Of a stretch of DNA of 5,845 nt, positions 5,690-5,845 are shown one piece after another (the stretch's first letter is position 1; every line of letters begins with the position of its first letter). The stretch is from Thioalkalivibrio nitratireducens. Lineage in GTDB: Bacteria; Pseudomonadota; Gammaproteobacteria; Ectothiorhodospirales; Ectothiorhodospiraceae. The notes below the pieces were generated by a model, which was not told the origin of the DNA, ran no database searches, and saw only the letters and a program-made list of their open reading frames with translations. The DNA is taken from NCBI GenBank assembly GCA_011390385.1, contig JAABSN010000206.1:1-5845 (forward strand), given 5' to 3'. The position numbers and the translations under genes are program-made.

Positions 5690-5704
5690 GCGTGAAATTC
5701 ACGC
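5690..5704. promoter_or_regulatory. perfect 15-bp palindrome, possible operator
   Basis: GCGTGAA (5690-5696) and TTCACGC (5698-5704) are exact reverse complements around one central A. The near-absence of a loop makes it a poor RNA hairpin but a good binding site for a dimeric regulator. I cannot name the regulator; the half-site spacing is not that of CRP or LexA. The gene it might control would lie beyond the window. Confidence 0.35.
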
Positions 5705-5711
5705 CGATCTC

Positions 5712-5732
5712 CGCCCGCGACCCCCGCGGGTG
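5712..5732. repeat. GC-rich hairpin
   Basis: CCCGCG (5714-5719) pairs with CGCGGG (5725-5730). The wobble G5713-T5731 and the pair C5712-G5732 extend the stem to eight, with loop ACCCC. No T-tract follows on either strand. Confidence 0.35.
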
Positions 5733-5793
5733 CGCCCTGGCGTAGACCGGGGACAAGATCATTCCGCCGTCTTCCCGCCCTGCTCCGACCCAC

Positions 5794-5814
5794 TTGGCTG
5801 TGTTGCGCAGCCAA
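5794..5814. repeat. hairpin with 3-base loop
   Basis: TTGGCTG (5794-5800) pairs perfectly with CAGCCAA (5808-5814). T5801-G5807 (wobble) and G5802-C5806 extend it to nine pairs with loop TTG. No T-tract follows on either strand, so it is not a canonical terminator. It may be a structured leader or an extragenic palindrome. Confidence 0.4.
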
Positions 5815-5845
5815 TGCGCCCTCCGGATCCTGTATCGGTGTCGTT

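Larger units (their letters stand above)
5514..5845. other. non-coding, dyad-rich region downstream of lpxC
   Basis: I find no gene here that I can support. Short open frames on + (5536-5745, and 5655 to the window edge) and on - (running back over lpxC) have no ribosome-binding sites and no recognisable domains. In particular, I do not see the secM, DUF721 or M23-peptidase genes often found near lpxC in gammaproteobacteria. No hairpin is followed by a T-tract, so no intrinsic lpxC terminator is evident. A weak dyad GCTGCG/CGCAGC at 5531-5557 (15-base loop) follows the stop. Stronger dyads are listed separately. Confidence 0.6.

Noticed and set aside
5536..5745. Small + strand ORF with a hydrophobic stretch (about residues 28-53)
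   Set aside because: It starts at GTG without a Shine-Dalgarno, spans the REP-like palindrome, and the hydrophobic segment arises from AT-richer spacer DNA. Not enough to call a membrane protein.
4665..5762. 365-codon open frame on the - strand over lpxC, open to the right window edge
   Set aside because: It is antisense to a clearly conserved lpxC, its translation matches no family I know, and long antisense frames are common in GC-rich coding DNA. It has no ribosome-binding site or conserved motif.
5655..5845. Open + strand frame from ATG 5655 to the window edge
   Set aside because: There is no ribosome-binding site, the composition is Pro/Arg/His-rich as expected from random GC-rich sequence, and no M23 or other domain is visible. 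Could only be revisited with downstream sequence.

Overview
This window is the distal part of a dcw (division and cell wall) cluster on the + strand: the 3' end of murB, then ddl, ftsQ, ftsA, ftsZ and lpxC, followed by about 330 bases with no convincing gene. The order ddl-ftsQ-ftsA-ftsZ-lpxC, the FtsZ tail ending in IPAFLRKQAD and the close match of LpxC to the enterobacterial enzyme point to a gammaproteobacterium. The moderately high GC content, and murB sitting directly before ddl (it is unlinked in E. coli), suggest a deeper-branching, perhaps Chromatiales-like lineage. That placement is inference.

Layout: murB, ddl, ftsQ and ftsA are packed with 4-, 8- and 4-base overlaps, each start having its own Shine-Dalgarno sequence, so they are almost certainly co-transcribed and translationally coupled. 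A 79-base gap with a hairpin separates ftsA from ftsZ. A 120-base gap separates ftsZ from the TTG start of lpxC. From 5514 to the window end I see only non-coding, dyad-rich DNA, including a likely degraded REP-type palindrome and a perfect 15-bp palindrome.

How the genes work together: MurB completes UDP-MurNAc, Ddl makes the D-Ala-D-Ala dipeptide of the stem peptide, FtsZ polymerises at midcell, FtsA tethers it to the membrane, and FtsQ links the early ring to the later divisome. LpxC commits precursor to lipid A, tying outer-membrane synthesis to wall synthesis and division. All key catalytic and binding residues that can be checked are present, so the proteins look ordinary and functional.

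The part most worth a second look is the ftsZ-lpxC interval. A perfect AGGAGG overlapping the ftsZ stop codon precedes a 33-codon ORF whose stop codon lies in the lpxC ribosome-binding site. That short ORF contains a 10-bp perfect hairpin, a second dyad covering its start codon and an extended -10 promoter candidate. Together with the TTG start and the absence of the E. coli-type C-terminal FtsH degron in LpxC, this makes a plausible but unproven case for lpxC control by leader translation.
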